This document shows positions 5,168 through 5,214 of a DNA stretch of 5,214 bases, one piece after another. The notes below the pieces were generated by a model, which worked only from the letters and a program-made list of their open reading frames with translations, was not told the origin of the DNA and searched no databases. Source of the stretch: an uncultured Collinsella sp. (GTDB lineage: Bacteria; Actinomycetota; Coriobacteriia; Coriobacteriales; Coriobacteriaceae). Every line of letters begins with the position of its first letter. Position 1 is the first letter of the stretch. Both the position numbers and the translations under genes were made by a program. The DNA lies in the NCBI GenBank assembly GCA_900549455.1, contig UROM01000121.1, positions 1 through 5,214 of the forward strand, read 5' to 3'.

Positions 5168-5214
5168 CTGTCTCTTATACACATCTGACGCTGCCGACGA
5201 TCGCATAAGTGTAG
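5168..5214. other. Nextera library adapter (right end), artefact
   Basis: This is the exact reverse complement of 1-47: mosaic end CTGTCTCTTATACACATCT (5168-5186), read-1 tail complement GACGCTGCCGACGA (5187-5200), index complement TCGCATAA (5201-5208) and GTGTAG (5209-5214). Genomic sequence ends at 5167. Any frame crossing this point is chimeric. Confidence 0.98.

Noticed and set aside
1..5214. A transposon-like unit bounded by perfect 47-bp inverted repeats
   Set aside because: The repeats are library adapter sequence with an index. No transposase gene is inside, and the genes are housekeeping.

Overview
The window is a 5,120-base piece of bacterial chromosome (48-5167) with a 47-base sequencing-library adapter on each end (1-47, and its exact reverse complement at 5168-5214). 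The adapters are Illumina Nextera sequence: the end of P5, an 8-base i5 index, the read-1 tail and the 19-base Tn5 mosaic end. They are not biology, and everything outside 48-5167 should be ignored or trimmed.

The DNA is GC-rich and coding-dense. All genes lie on the + strand, and most are closed by clear factor-independent terminators. The CTP synthase, the DUF1846 protein and a XerD-type recombinase directly behind pyrG fit a high-GC Gram-positive. My best guess is a gut Coriobacteriia member such as Collinsella. That is inferred from protein flavour and gene order, not from a search.

Layout: (1) 49-1521, a DUF1846/UPF0371 protein of unknown function, lacking only its first few residues, ended by a strong terminator at 1556-1588. 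(2) 1522-1777, a gene-free leader with an A/T-rich promoter-like stretch and a possible 23-codon upstream ORF. (3) 1778-2113, a 111-residue winged-helix DNA-binding protein with an excellent ribosome binding site, ended by a terminator at 2138-2165. (4) 2166-2290, the pyrG leader, with candidate promoters, an inverted repeat, a small hairpin and an 11-codon mini-ORF. (5) 2291-3952, pyrG, complete, with all catalytic residues in place. (6) 3955-4896, a xerD-like tyrosine recombinase beginning 2 bases after the pyrG stop, with the full R-K-H-R-H-Y set. (7) 4897-5167, a gene-free tail with an unusually long 28-bp RNA hairpin, a cluster of TTGA/TCAA units and a second long terminator hairpin.

pyrG (the last step of CTP synthesis) and xerD (probably chromosome dimer resolution) appear to be co-transcribed housekeeping genes. 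The DUF1846 gene and the winged-helix gene look like separate transcription units. I found no convincing new multi-gene system. The most notable unexplained items are the 28-bp hairpin after xerD and the two small upstream ORFs.
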